NCBI GenBank assembly: GCA_009377495.1
Contig: WHTZ01000008.1
Location: forward strand, 62,001-126,000
Direction: 5' to 3'
Source: Luteitalea sp.
Lineage (GTDB): Bacteria; Acidobacteriota; Vicinamibacteria; Vicinamibacterales; Vicinamibacteraceae
Length of the DNA: 64,000 nucleotides
Shown here: in pieces, positions 56,201-64,000 of the stretch
Layout: the number at the start of each line of letters is the position of its first letter
How positions within the stretch are numbered: position 1 is the stretch's first letter
The notes under the pieces: model-generated
Database searches by the model: none
What the model was told of the DNA's origin: nothing
What the model saw: the letters and a program-made list of their open reading frames with translations, nothing else
Program-made: the position numbers and the translations under genes

Positions 56201-56658
56201 CGGCCACCCTGGATGGTCGTCTCGCTCGTGTACAGGCCCATGCTGGCGTGACGTGGCTCGACCCACGGACCGCCGAGATCCCAACTGTTGATGACCGAGA
56301 AGTCGACCTGCAGACCCAGCGTGCGCGCGCCCCGAACGACCTCGCGGAAGGTGCGGAGCCAGTCGGCGCTGAGAAAAGCCGGGCCCGCGGGCGGCTGCAG
56401 CTCCTTCGGTCCGCGGGCGCCCATGTCGAACGCGAGCACGCCGCTGAAGCCGGCGGCTTTCATCGCCTTCAGCTCCTCCAGTGCCGCCTCGTGGTTGATG
56501 TACCCGTTCAGCCAGAGCCAGTAGACGTGGGGACGCGCCTCCGGCGGGGGATTCTCGAATCCGCGCGCGAGGTGCGTGGCGCCGCTACCCGCGGTTTGCG
56601 ACCAGCCGCCCGCGGACGCGACCCAGCACGCAACGAGGACCGCGAAAGCTTTAGGCAT
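53260..56658 (-). CDS. Secreted glycoside hydrolase, GH106/alpha-L-rhamnosidase type
   Basis: 1132 residues from ATG 56658 (GGAGAG upstream) with a signal peptide (LVACWVASAGGWSQ). N-terminal FENPPPEARPHVYWLWLNGYINHEAALEELKAMKAAGFSGVLAFD is typical of GH106. The catalytic part includes LASYEVRGPVWSPTFTEEFRRRRGYDMTPYLP and IHMEAFTSDESW...EGGNHMVWHTWAH. The C-terminus is a carbohydrate-binding-like beta domain (LLDLGALWSIGSVWVNGRSLGIVW, VVEVTNTWHNRLV). Expected to release rhamnose from plant or bacterial glycans. The gene overlaps the end of the MFS gene by 8 nt. Confidence 0.82.
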   Translation of the reverse strand: MPKAFAVLVACWVASAGGWSQTAGSGATHLARGFENPPPEARPHVYWLWLNGYINHEAALEELKAMKAAGFSGVLAFDMGARGPKELQPPAGPAFLSADWLRTFREVVRGARTLGLQVDFSVINSWDLGGPWVEPRHASMGLYTSETTIQGGRRVDLVLPFPYAPPAAPKGPDGKPAFWKDVATVAVPNTRVTGHEFVLRLDPDRVNDVREAVFDNGTPSAEPSLAEAMTPTREIALAVSSSGTRERDFRDVLRVSLPAEAGPTRFPLPAGTKARYVRLTLLSGHDATRPQWTLGEFSLLNQQGENVAASRHVDRRRPGTLMLRYSTPLGYDTDWNLDNLHDGDVSGPDGVFATAGLPPLRYRDGSAVIDLTKQVDAAGRLQWDAPRPAQGSEWTVLRYVCMNTGERLKVPSPRSDGWATDHLSAEATRVYMQHVVSRLQKTFGDLRESGLRNLYLASYEVRGPVWSPTFTEEFRRRRGYDMTPYLPVVFGGRLENEETTDRFLFDYRKTLGEVLVDAYYRAARDVAAAAGLTIKSEAGGPGPPIHNVPVDALLANGAVDEIQGEFWPKRWNADGLWVVKETAAAGHVYGKRLIHMEAFTSDESWAEGPQDLKPAADRVFTEGGNHMVWHTWAHAPPEAGQPGWAYYAGTHVNQNVTWWPRVRPWVDYLSRASFLLQQGTFVGDVLYYYGDGGYKFVGPRRNDPSLGPGYDYDVINTEVLLSTLTVRNRRVAIPGGSEYAILVLPDREDIQPHVLAKLEDLVAAGATVVGPKPRRAPGLENALAADAQVRAGADRLWGPGESPSRGERASGKGKIIWGTPLREILASLKIPPDFTQQPANSMSSSDSATARSAPAADQPFDFIHRRDGATEIYFVRNTRDREASARVTFRVAGLQPELWNAVTGERQSVAAYDVTDGRTSMRLTLPKHGSTFVLFSKRAEGVTTTRFESAEPARTDDVPPPIRVDTGWTLEIPESQGTPRRVPLSRLSSWTEHEDAAVRAFAGTARYRTRFSLPPTWPQPGNAAGRRALLDLGALWSIGSVWVNGRSLGIVWTDPFRVDCTEALRPGQNELVVEVTNTWHNRLVADAALPRPQRFTRTNVLTSGGKPWSDLQPIPSGLFGPVTLTLVPSSAR

Positions 56659-57961
56659 AGGACTCTCCAGCACGATCCAAGTCCACTGGCTTGATGTCGC
56701 GAATCGCGAGAAGCAACAGCAACGCACAGATCGGATAAATCACACCGGTGGCTAGGAACACGGGCGTAAAAGAGACCCTTTCGACGACCCTCCCGATGAG
56801 CAGGCTCGCGAGGAACCCTCCGATGCCGCCGGCCGTTCCCGTCATGCCAACAACAGTGGCGACCATGCGGCTCGGAAACAAATCCCCAATCACCGTCATG
56901 AAGTTGGTGATCCAGAAGCCATGAGCGAACATGAGGACGCTCATGAGCGCGATGGCAGTCTCCACGTCGGCCACATACACCGTCAACACAGAGATCGGCG
57001 TGAGCAAGGCGGAGGCTAGCAGGATCGTCTTACGAGCACTGTTCACAGAGAGACCAGACGCGACCAGTTTGTCCGACAGCCAGCCGCCGATGACCGACGA
57101 GATCCCCAAGGTCAGAAAAGGCACCCAGGTCAACTGGCCGATCCGTTCCAGGGACGCGCCGCGCTCCTGACTGAGGTATTGCGGGATCCAGAACATGTAG
57201 AAGTAGAAGACGGGATCAAAGAGAAAGCGGGAAGAGACCAGACCCCAAACTTCGGACCGCTGCAGAAGGGCCTTCCACGGGACGGGCGGTTCCAAGCGTT
57301 CGACCCTGGTGATCCTCGCTTCCCGTACGGGCGGCTCCTTGTTGTCTTGTTCGATGTATTGACGCTCGCCTTCGGAGAGGAAGTGGGATTGCCCGGGCCG
57401 CGAATAGAAGACCAGCCAGGCCAACAGCCAGAGGCCGCCGATGAGGCCCGTCGCCAGAAAGGCGCCACGCCAGCCGATGCGGAACGACGTCCAGACGATG
57501 ACCGGAGGTGCCACAACCGCCCCGATCGCCGAGCCTCCGGCCGCGACGAAGCCCATTGCGATGGCACGTTCACGCTTCGGAAACCATTCAACCACGCCCT
57601 TGGCGGCGCCCGGGAAACATCCGCCTTCGCCGACGCCGAGCAAGAAGCGGAAGCCCGCCAACTGCGCAACGCTATTGGCGGTGCCGTGGAGCAAGCTGGC
57701 CACGCTCCACACACCCACCGAGAGGGCCAGGCCGTTGCGAGTGCCGAGCCGATCGATGAGCCAACCGCCGACGGTGAACATCACGCTGTAGCTGACGATG
57801 AACGCGAACACCACCCACGAGTAGTCCACGTTGTCCATCCCGAGCTCTTCGCTTATCGGTGGCGCAAGTACCGATAGCACCTGCCGGTCGAAGAAGCTGA
57901 GAGCCGTGGCGCCAAACAGGACCATGGCGATCAGCCATCGGAAGTGCGGGATCGTCGACAT
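56651..57961 (-). CDS. MFS sugar/acid transporter (ACS-like)
   Basis: 436 residues from ATG 57961; ATG 57973 is upstream of it but lies only about 10 nt after the predicted transcription start. Twelve helices; MFS loop WLIDRLGTRNGLALSVGVWS, FLLGVGEGGCFPGAAKGVVEWFPKRERAIAMG and the second-half GGWLSDKLVASGLSV. The pattern fits the anion:cation symporter group that imports hexuronates and similar sugar acids. Co-directional and overlapping with the GH106 gene, hence probably importing its product. A TTGACG-N18-CTTAAT promoter lies upstream. Confidence 0.88.
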   Translation of the reverse strand: MSTIPHFRWLIAMVLFGATALSFFDRQVLSVLAPPISEELGMDNVDYSWVVFAFIVSYSVMFTVGGWLIDRLGTRNGLALSVGVWSVASLLHGTANSVAQLAGFRFLLGVGEGGCFPGAAKGVVEWFPKRERAIAMGFVAAGGSAIGAVVAPPVIVWTSFRIGWRGAFLATGLIGGLWLLAWLVFYSRPGQSHFLSEGERQYIEQDNKEPPVREARITRVERLEPPVPWKALLQRSEVWGLVSSRFLFDPVFYFYMFWIPQYLSQERGASLERIGQLTWVPFLTLGISSVIGGWLSDKLVASGLSVNSARKTILLASALLTPISVLTVYVADVETAIALMSVLMFAHGFWITNFMTVIGDLFPSRMVATVVGMTGTAGGIGGFLASLLIGRVVERVSFTPVFLATGVIYPICALLLLLAIRDIKPVDLDRAGESYA

Positions 57962-57989
57962 GCGCGAGATCATGACGCGTATGACGCCG

Positions 57990-58019
57990 ATTAAGCCGGC
58001 GGATCCGTGGGGACGTCAA
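57990..58019 (-). promoter_or_regulatory. Candidate promoter of the MFS-GH106 genes
   Basis: Minus strand TTGACG (58019-58014), 18-nt spacer, CTTAAT (57995-57990). The candidate operator 58044-58060 lies just upstream of the -35. Confidence 0.45.
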
Positions 58020-58043
58020 GCGTCCGCCCGCCAGATCCTACGT

Positions 58044-58060
58044 GTCTTGCAATGTGAGAC
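58044..58060. promoter_or_regulatory. Candidate regulator operator, site 1
   Basis: GTCTTGCAATGTGAGAC, 17 bases, in the divergent region between the MFS gene and the regulator gene. Twelve of 17 positions match site 2 at 59325-59341. Confidence 0.45.
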
Positions 58061-58135
58061 GCACGCTTCATGAGATAATGCCGTTACTTCGTTTACTTCT
58101 GAGCTCTGCACTGGAGACCACCGCTCAGCGGCACC

Positions 58136-59323
58136 ATGTCCGGCGGGCGCAATGTCTCTCATTGCGATACAGCGGAGGCAATGGTGGCTCGAAATGGCGC
58201 CGACGCGGTTCAAGCGGTCCAGCGTGCGTGCCGGTTACTACGGGCGTTTCAGCGCGAGGGAGACGTGTTGCGCCTCCGGGATCTCGTCGAGCGCACCGCG
58301 ATGCACAAGGCGACCGCCTCGCGCTTACTGCGGACACTCGAGAGCGAAGGCCTGGTGGAGCGTGTCGGCGCGGTCGGCTTTCGAAGCACGATCCGGGGCC
58401 CCGCGCGCACGACATACCGGATCGGATTTGCCACCCGTGGCGTCGATACGCCGTTTTCCCGAGCCGTCACCGAGAGCGTCGAGCGTGCGGCGATGGAGGC
58501 GGGATTCGAATTGGTGATGCTCAACAGCCACCGCAGTGCGCGGACGGCGCTCCGGCATGCCGAAGCCATGGTGCGAGAGGCGGTGCATCTCGTGATCGAG
58601 TTCCAGAGTCACGAGCGCATGGCCCCACTCGTCGCGGCGCGATTCATCGAGGCGGGGATTCCCGTCATTGCCATCGAGATCCCCCATCCCGGCGCGACCT
58701 TTTTCGGCGCGAACAACTACCAAGCCGGCCTCATCGGCGGACGCGCCATGGGCCGATGGATCAAAGACCACTGGCACGGGCGCGCCGACGCGGTGATGCT
58801 GCTCAGAGAAGATGCCGCGGGTGCCCTGCCGAGACTCAGGGTCAGCGGTATGCTGGCGGGCGTGCACGAGACGCTGCCAGCCGTGGAGCAGGCGCAGACG
58901 ATCGATATCGACGGCCAGGGATCGCTCGAGAAAACGTTCGAAGCGGTCAGGCGGCGCCTCCGGCTGGGGCCACCGCAGGCGACAGCCGTCCTCGCCGCGA
59001 ACGATCCGATGGCGCTGGGCGCGATTCGCGCATTTGAGGAAGCAGGGCGAGCCACGCGGTGTGTCGTCATGGGGCAGAACGCGTCGCAGGATGCGCGCAT
59101 GGAGCTTCGGAGAAAGGGCACGCCCCTCATCGGCTCCGTGGCGTACTTCCCCGAGCGGTATGGGGACAGCGTGATACGGCTGACTGAAACGATCCTCGCC
59201 GGGAAACTGGTACCGCCCGCGATGTTCACCCGGCACGAGCTCGTGACGACAGGCACTGTCGACTCGCTGTATCCACTGGACGAACGACTTCCGCAGGCAT
59301 TGTCAACCGCGGCCGCCCCATAA
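58136..59323 (+). CDS. Hybrid transcription regulator: IclR-type HTH plus sugar-binding domain
   Basis: 395 residues. Residues about 22-75 are an IclR-type winged helix (ADAVQAVQRACRLLRAFQRE, RTAMHKATASRLLRTLESEGLVERV). From about 90 onward the protein is a LacI/periplasmic-binding-type ligand domain: YRIGFATRGVDTPFSRAVTESVERAA, ADAVMLLREDAAGALPRLRVSGMLAG, VLAANDPMALGAIRAFEEAG, SVAYFPERYGDSVIRL and PPAMFTRHELVTTG. The usual IclR effector domain is replaced. Position between the MFS/GH106 genes and the TonB receptor suggests it controls the sugar locus. Confidence 0.85.
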   Translation: MSGGRNVSHCDTAEAMVARNGADAVQAVQRACRLLRAFQREGDVLRLRDLVERTAMHKATASRLLRTLESEGLVERVGAVGFRSTIRGPARTTYRIGFATRGVDTPFSRAVTESVERAAMEAGFELVMLNSHRSARTALRHAEAMVREAVHLVIEFQSHERMAPLVAARFIEAGIPVIAIEIPHPGATFFGANNYQAGLIGGRAMGRWIKDHWHGRADAVMLLREDAAGALPRLRVSGMLAGVHETLPAVEQAQTIDIDGQGSLEKTFEAVRRRLRLGPPQATAVLAANDPMALGAIRAFEEAGRATRCVVMGQNASQDARMELRRKGTPLIGSVAYFPERYGDSVIRLTETILAGKLVPPAMFTRHELVTTGTVDSLYPLDERLPQALSTAAAP

Positions 59324-59324
59324 C

Positions 59325-59341
59325 GTCTCGTATAGCGAGAC
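59325..59341. promoter_or_regulatory. Candidate regulator operator, site 2
   Basis: GTCTCG-TATAG-CGAGAC, a perfect 6-bp-arm palindrome (7 bp with the flanking C/G), directly after the regulator stop and 220 nt before the TonB-receptor start. It also could fold as a small hairpin for the regulator transcript. Confidence 0.45.
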
Positions 59342-59560
59342 GCTCCAACGCCTAGGACCGGCCCCTCTCTCACCGTTGACGGGCACACAAACGCGTTGTG
59401 CGCGCGGCCAAGGTCTTGCCACGCGAGACGTTTGGGCTTTGCGCTTTTCCTCATTGCCCACACGTTGCCCCGTCCACTACAAGCAGTGACACACACGCGT
59501 TTGAGCATGCGGGCGCACGTCAAGCGTTCTGCCGCAATGAGGTGACCGGGGAGGTGGGGC

Positions 59561-62500
59561 ATGAGGCGATACCGACGATTCGCATGGCGAGCCGGGCTGG
59601 CGATGTCCATGCTTGTGGCGTGTGGGGTGTCGTCCTTCGCACAAGGGACGAACGGAAGCGTCGCAGGGCAGCTGGCGGATCCATCCGGTGGGGCGGTTGC
59701 CGACGCCAGGCTGGTGCTGCTGAACGAAGAGACTGGGATCGAGCAGACCGTGACCAGCGACGAATCCGGAAGGTATGTGTTTCCGAGCGTTTCGCCAGGA
59801 GTGTACACGCTCCTTGTGGAGACCATGGGATTCAAGACCTATGCGGTCGGCGGACTCCACGTGGAGGTCGCGCAGCAGGTCACCCGTGACATCCGGTTGG
59901 AGCTGGGCAAAGTGGAAGAAACCGTCGAGGTCTCCGGAGGCACCCCGCTGCTCAATCAGCGGAGTGCCGACGTATCTCAGGTCATCGGGCAGCGACAGAT
60001 TGTCGAGTTGCCGCTGAATGGACGAGATTTCCTGGATCTCGCCAAGCTCGTACCCGGAGTGGCCCAACTGGCCGGGACGTCTCAAAGTACCGGACTGGCC
60101 ATCAACGGCCAGCGCGCCAACCAGATCGGGTTCTACTTCGACGGGATGGACACACGCACGGAGGAGCGCGGCAAGCCGGCCTTTCGTCCATCTGTGGAGG
60201 CGATCCAAGAGTTCCGGATCCAAGAAAGCAACTTCTCGGCCGAGTATGGGCGCACCCCAGCCGCCATCAATCTGACTCTGAGACCAGGCACCAACGACGT
60301 TCACGGGACCGTCTTCGAATTCTTGCGGGACGATGCCTTCGACGCGCGCGACGTTTTCTCGCCGACAGTCGATCCGCTCAATCGCGATCAGTTTGGCGCC
60401 GTCGTCGGCGGTCCGATTCTCCGCAACAAGACCTTCTTCATGGCCAACTACGAAGGCTTGAGGACGAGCCGCGACGTGACACAGTTCCACAGCGTGCCAA
60501 CGGACAAGCAACGACGCGGAAATTTCTCGGACGATGATCCCATCTTCGATCCGGCGACCTATGATCCACAGACGAGCGCGAGACAACCGTTTCCGGGCAA
60601 CATCATTCGAACGGAACGATTCAGTCAGATCGGCAGAGCCGCGCTCGAGCATTTTCCTGAGTCGAACATCGAACCAGTGAGTGGCTTCAACTACGTTGCG
60701 GGGACCACGACAACAGACGATTCGGATCAGGTTCATGTCCGCGTGGACCACCATCTCAACGATCATTCACATCTGTTCGGCCGGTACTCCTACACCGACA
60801 GCAGCGCCGAGACGCCCTCAGGTCTCCCGCTCACGGGATCTATCGGCACGACGGAGGTCCACAGCGTGACCGTGCAGGAGTTTCATACGTTCAGCCAGAA
60901 CAAGCTGAACCACTTCCGTGCGGGATGGACCTTTTTCGATACGCTGACGACATTCCCGACTGTCGCGAGCAATCTCGCCGTGACTGAATTCGGGCTCGGC
61001 AATGTGAATCCGCCGTCCTTTGCCCTGGGTCTGCCACGGATTGAGACCGTGGGGTTGAGCAACATCGGTGCGAACCCGTTTCAGCCACAGGGCTCACGCG
61101 AGCACGTGTACAGCATTGCAGACGACTTCACCTGGATCGCGGGCAAGCACGCGATCAAGTTTGGCTTCGATGGTCGATATTATCGGCCGGCCGGATTGGT
61201 TCAGGTGACGCCGAACGGGATTCTGACGTTCGAGAACCGGTTCGCGACACAGCCGGGCGTGACGGGGACCGGCAACGCGGTGGCCGACATGCTGCTTGGC
61301 GCCGTCTCGACGGCCCGCGCGACCACGTTTGCCGAAAGCAACGGACAGGTGAGCCTGAAATACTTCTACACAGGCTATTACGTGCAGGACGAGATTCGGC
61401 TGGCGGGCAACCTCACGCTGAATCTCGGGCTTCGCTACGAATATCAGACGCCCTTTAAAGAACGGTTCAACGACCTCGCGATCTTCGATCCGGACACGGC
61501 GAGATTCCTTGAGATGGGAAAAGACATCGATGATCTGCACGAATCCGACCGGAATAACTTCGCACCCAGAGTCGGCATGGCGTGGACGGTGGCCCCACAC
61601 ACCGTGATGCGAGCGGGCGCCGGGCTCTTTTACGGTCAACCGCGAGGCGCTGAGTTCACATCGTTTCAACTGTCGCCCCCGTTTGTGCTGGATCAAACGT
61701 TGACGGCGGATCCCAATGTCCCTGACCTGGGCGGCCAACTGTTTCCGGCGCCGCAGGTGAGAGACGCGGCGGGGAACATCATCGTGTCCCCCACCACCAA
61801 CGTCTTTACACTCGATCCAGCCTTCCGCACGAATTACACGTGGCAATGGAACCTGGGAGTGCAACGCGAGATCATGCCCAACGTCCTCCTCGACGTGGCG
61901 TATGTGGGGAACAGCGCGCACGGCCTGACCGGGCGAGACCTCGTCAATCAAGCATTCCAGGATCCCGATGTGTCACAGCCGACCCCAGTACAATCAAGGC
62001 GGCCCAACCCCAACGTCGCGGACGTCAACGTGGTCAAGTCGATCGATGGCTCCCAGTATCACGCGCTGAACATCAAGCTCGACAAGCGGTTTTCCCACGG
62101 TCTCTCCGTGCTGGGTGCCTACACCTGGTCGAAGGCCACAGGGATTGGGGGTGCGCTGTCCGGTGATCAGTCCAACGCACAGGATGCGAGGAACAGAGAC
62201 GCCGAGCATGCACGGCTCGAGTTCGATCAGACGCACCGGCTGACGGTCGCGTGGATTTATGAGCTTCCGTTCGGCAGCGGGAAATCCTTCGGCGCCAACC
62301 TCGGCGGTCTCGCTGGCGCCCTCGCCAGCGGCTGGTCCGTTCAGGGTACGTTCTTGGCCCACACCGGATTCCCCCTGACGCCGCGGTCGACCGTCTCCTC
62401 GAACGTAGGAAGGCAAGATCAAAACCGTCCCGACCGAGTGTGCGACGGAAAACTCGACGGGGGCGCACGATCCGTCGAGCGCTGGTTCGACACGTCCTGC

Positions 62501-62779
62501 TTCGCGAATCACCCTTTCGGTCGGTTTGGTAATGCCGGCAATGGCATCATCGAAGGGCCGGGGCTTCAGACGTTCGATCTGGCCTTGATGAAGAACAACC
62601 GTATCTCCGTGGCGGGCCAGGAGATAACGGTACAGTTCCGGGTCGAGGCATTCAACGCCTTCAATCACCCGGCCTTTGGCGATCCCAACATGGCTGTCGG
62701 CACGCCGCAGTTTGGAGCGATACAGAGTACGAGGATTGGAGGGCGTGAGCTGCAGTTGGGGCTGAAGCTGCTATTTTGA
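59561..62779 (+). CDS. TonB-dependent receptor with carboxypeptidase-regulatory domain (Oar-like)
   Basis: 1072 residues with a signal peptide (AGLAMSMLVACGVSSFAQG). Residues about 31-115 are a carboxypeptidase-regulatory-like domain (NGSVAGQLADPSGGAVADARLVLLNEETG, RYVFPSVSPGVYTLLVETMGFKTY). The plug follows (LPLNGRDFLDLAKLVPGVAQ, FYFDGMDTRTEERG), then the beta barrel ending with a terminal aromatic (RELQLGLKLLF). It is the outer-membrane uptake protein of the sugar locus. Such receptors are abundant in Acidobacteriota. Confidence 0.92.
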   Translation: MRRYRRFAWRAGLAMSMLVACGVSSFAQGTNGSVAGQLADPSGGAVADARLVLLNEETGIEQTVTSDESGRYVFPSVSPGVYTLLVETMGFKTYAVGGLHVEVAQQVTRDIRLELGKVEETVEVSGGTPLLNQRSADVSQVIGQRQIVELPLNGRDFLDLAKLVPGVAQLAGTSQSTGLAINGQRANQIGFYFDGMDTRTEERGKPAFRPSVEAIQEFRIQESNFSAEYGRTPAAINLTLRPGTNDVHGTVFEFLRDDAFDARDVFSPTVDPLNRDQFGAVVGGPILRNKTFFMANYEGLRTSRDVTQFHSVPTDKQRRGNFSDDDPIFDPATYDPQTSARQPFPGNIIRTERFSQIGRAALEHFPESNIEPVSGFNYVAGTTTTDDSDQVHVRVDHHLNDHSHLFGRYSYTDSSAETPSGLPLTGSIGTTEVHSVTVQEFHTFSQNKLNHFRAGWTFFDTLTTFPTVASNLAVTEFGLGNVNPPSFALGLPRIETVGLSNIGANPFQPQGSREHVYSIADDFTWIAGKHAIKFGFDGRYYRPAGLVQVTPNGILTFENRFATQPGVTGTGNAVADMLLGAVSTARATTFAESNGQVSLKYFYTGYYVQDEIRLAGNLTLNLGLRYEYQTPFKERFNDLAIFDPDTARFLEMGKDIDDLHESDRNNFAPRVGMAWTVAPHTVMRAGAGLFYGQPRGAEFTSFQLSPPFVLDQTLTADPNVPDLGGQLFPAPQVRDAAGNIIVSPTTNVFTLDPAFRTNYTWQWNLGVQREIMPNVLLDVAYVGNSAHGLTGRDLVNQAFQDPDVSQPTPVQSRRPNPNVADVNVVKSIDGSQYHALNIKLDKRFSHGLSVLGAYTWSKATGIGGALSGDQSNAQDARNRDAEHARLEFDQTHRLTVAWIYELPFGSGKSFGANLGGLAGALASGWSVQGTFLAHTGFPLTPRSTVSSNVGRQDQNRPDRVCDGKLDGGARSVERWFDTSCFANHPFGRFGNAGNGIIEGPGLQTFDLALMKNNRISVAGQEITVQFRVEAFNAFNHPAFGDPNMAVGTPQFGAIQSTRIGGRELQLGLKLLF

Positions 62780-62817
62780 TGAATGTCGCCGCGGCGTGAC
62801 TGCCAAAAGGAGTGGGA

Positions 62818-64000
62818 GTGAAGCGATCGACAGACGAAACCGAAAGGCTTGAGCACCACGGGCGAGTGGCGGTACAGGCGGCGCGGCTGATCCCGCGGCG
62901 GAAGCCGCTCACGGCCAGGGTTGGCGTGTTGGGCGTGGGACATCAGACGTACTGGTCGCAATTCGAAGGCCTCCTCGACCACCTGCATGAGAAGCTACGG
63001 ATATTCGAAGCGAAGGTGAGGGCTTGTGATGTCGAGGTCGTTGGTTTTGGCATCGTCGATCAGGCGCAGGTCGCCTATGCCGTTCGCGACCGGATGCAGG
63101 CGGCACAGCTCGACTTGGTCTTCTGCGACATGGTCACCTACGCGACCTCCGCGACCTTTGGGGTGTTGATGCGCGATCTCAACGTCCCGATTGTGTTGGT
63201 GGCCCTTCAGCCAAGCAAGGCCATGGACTACACCGTCGCCTCGACGTTCGTCCAGTTGTGCAACGACGACTTCTGTGCCGTCCCGGAGTTCACGGGCGTC
63301 GCGATACGGATGGGCAAGGCACCGCCGCCCGTCATTCTCGGCACGCTGGAGGATGACCCGGTGGCTGACGCGGAGATCGCAGAGTGGTGTGGGATCGCGC
63401 GGGTACTGCACGATCTGAAGCGCGCGCGAATCGGTCATATCGGGCATCCCATCGAGCACATGCTCGACATGCAGACGGATCAGACGGCGCTCATCGCCAC
63501 CTTCGGCTGTCACATCGTCCAGACCGAGGCAGACGACCTGCTGGCGCACTGGCGAGCGGTGACGGATCACGACGCCGATGAGAAGAAGCGACAGATTCTC
63601 CGCGTGTTCGACACACCGGATCCGAAGTCGGACCCGATCACCTGCCGACTGACCGACGACGATCTCGACATGGCGGCGCGAGTGGCGGTGGCGCTGGACC
63701 GCTTTGTGGACCAGCACGACCTGGATGGGCTCGCGTACTACTACGAGGGCGAAGACGACAGCCTGACACGCAGATTGGTGACGAACCTGATCGTGGGGAA
63801 CTCCTTGTTGACGGCAGCAGGGTTCCCGATGTGCGGCGAATCGGATCTAAAGACGTGTCTCGCCATGCTCATTGAAGATCGGTTGGACATCGGCGGCAGT
63901 TTCGCGGAGTTTCATCCCATTGACTTCAATGAAGGATTCGTGCTCGTGGGTCACGATGGACCGCACCACATCAACATTGCCGAGGGCAGGCCCGTCCTCC
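62818..64000 (+). CDS. FucI/AraA-like sugar isomerase family protein (cut by right edge)
   Basis: 394 residues are visible from GTG 62818 (AAAAGGAGTGGGA ribosome site) and the frame is open at the right edge. Pattern resembles the L-fucose/L-arabinose isomerase family: RVGVLGVGHQTYWSQFEGLL, LDLVFCDMVTYATSATFGVL, NVPIVLVALQPSKAMDY, FCAVPEFTGVAIRMG, RIGHIGHPIEHMLDMQTD, FPMCGESDLKTCLAMLIEDRL and FAEFHPIDFNEGFVLVGHDG. The glutamate and histidine that would bind metal appear in FHPIDFNE and HDGPHHIN. It follows the TonB receptor by 38 nt, hence part of the sugar locus. Confidence 0.82.
   Translation, partial: MKRSTDETERLEHHGRVAVQAARLIPRRKPLTARVGVLGVGHQTYWSQFEGLLDHLHEKLRIFEAKVRACDVEVVGFGIVDQAQVAYAVRDRMQAAQLDLVFCDMVTYATSATFGVLMRDLNVPIVLVALQPSKAMDYTVASTFVQLCNDDFCAVPEFTGVAIRMGKAPPPVILGTLEDDPVADAEIAEWCGIARVLHDLKRARIGHIGHPIEHMLDMQTDQTALIATFGCHIVQTEADDLLAHWRAVTDHDADEKKRQILRVFDTPDPKSDPITCRLTDDDLDMAARVAVALDRFVDQHDLDGLAYYYEGEDDSLTRRLVTNLIVGNSLLTAAGFPMCGESDLKTCLAMLIEDRLDIGGSFAEFHPIDFNEGFVLVGHDGPHHINIAEGRPVL

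Noticed and set aside
59477..60766. Minus-strand open frame (429 codons) under the TonB receptor
   Set aside because: No motif is visible, and the plus-strand receptor is fully conserved through this stretch.

Overview
The window is G+C-rich chromosomal DNA with very tight gene packing: many 4-nt stop/start overlaps and no gene-free stretch above 300 bases. Family content points to Acidobacteriota, most likely a Vicinamibacteria (subgroup 6)-like lineage: a VWFA-domain protein of the acidobacterial type, a MacB/FtsX permease without its own ATPase (ADOP type), an Oar-like TonB-dependent receptor with an N-terminal carboxypeptidase-regulatory domain, and NtrYX next to a DUF4390 protein. This placement is an inference from families; no rRNA or tRNA gene was found.

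Layout. 1-9.9 kb: N-terminal part of an S9 oligopeptidase (runs off the left edge), a SpoIID-like lipoprotein, ATP-dependent PEP carboxykinase, gatB, a large membrane protein fused to DUF3108, a small Cys-rich ORF, a glycerate-kinase-type protein and a small membrane protein. 9.9-16 kb: an ECF sigma/membrane protein/secreted protein operon (minus strand), divergent from rnr-selB. 16-24.3 kb: tatA, VWFA protein, geranylgeranyl-reductase-like flavoprotein, tonB, groES-groEL with a CIRCE operator, promoter and terminator, a Fis-type HTH protein and purC. 24.4-38.6 kb: a DUF4097-like protein, an LPG-synthase-type membrane protein, nrdR, DUF4390-ntrY-ntrX, TPR and RDD membrane proteins, pgpA, cinA, gpsA, ftsY. 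37.4-46.1 kb: ribD-ribE-ribBA, then ffh-rpsP-khpA-rimM-trmD-rplS-rnhB, and thiE. 46.2-50.7 kb: RodZ-like protein and a hydantoinase A/B pair. 50.7-64 kb: the ADOP-type permease, then a carbohydrate-utilisation locus: GH106-type glycosidase, MFS transporter, a hybrid IclR-HTH/sugar-binding regulator, a large TonB-dependent receptor and a FucI/AraA-like sugar isomerase cut by the right edge.

Most of the left and middle is housekeeping (translation, protein targeting, cofactor synthesis, stress). The accessory part is the right-hand sugar locus, which reads as a capture-cleave-import-isomerise module. A candidate 17-bp operator occurs twice there, flanking the regulator gene.

The most unusual signal is not a gene. 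At least three kinds of short palindromic or low-complexity element sit between genes and reach into coding sequence: (i) A/T-flanked palindromes with GGGGACAG-type or GGAACCGGG-type cores, one lying in frame inside the DUF3108 fusion gene; (ii) GGTAGGGCGCGGCT-type hairpins that supply the last codons of ribD and hyuA; (iii) TTGAACC/CTTGAGAC-type and GGGGTCAG-type words that supply the only available start codons of gatB and cinA and the tail of RNase R. They look like small dispersed elements that shape gene ends.
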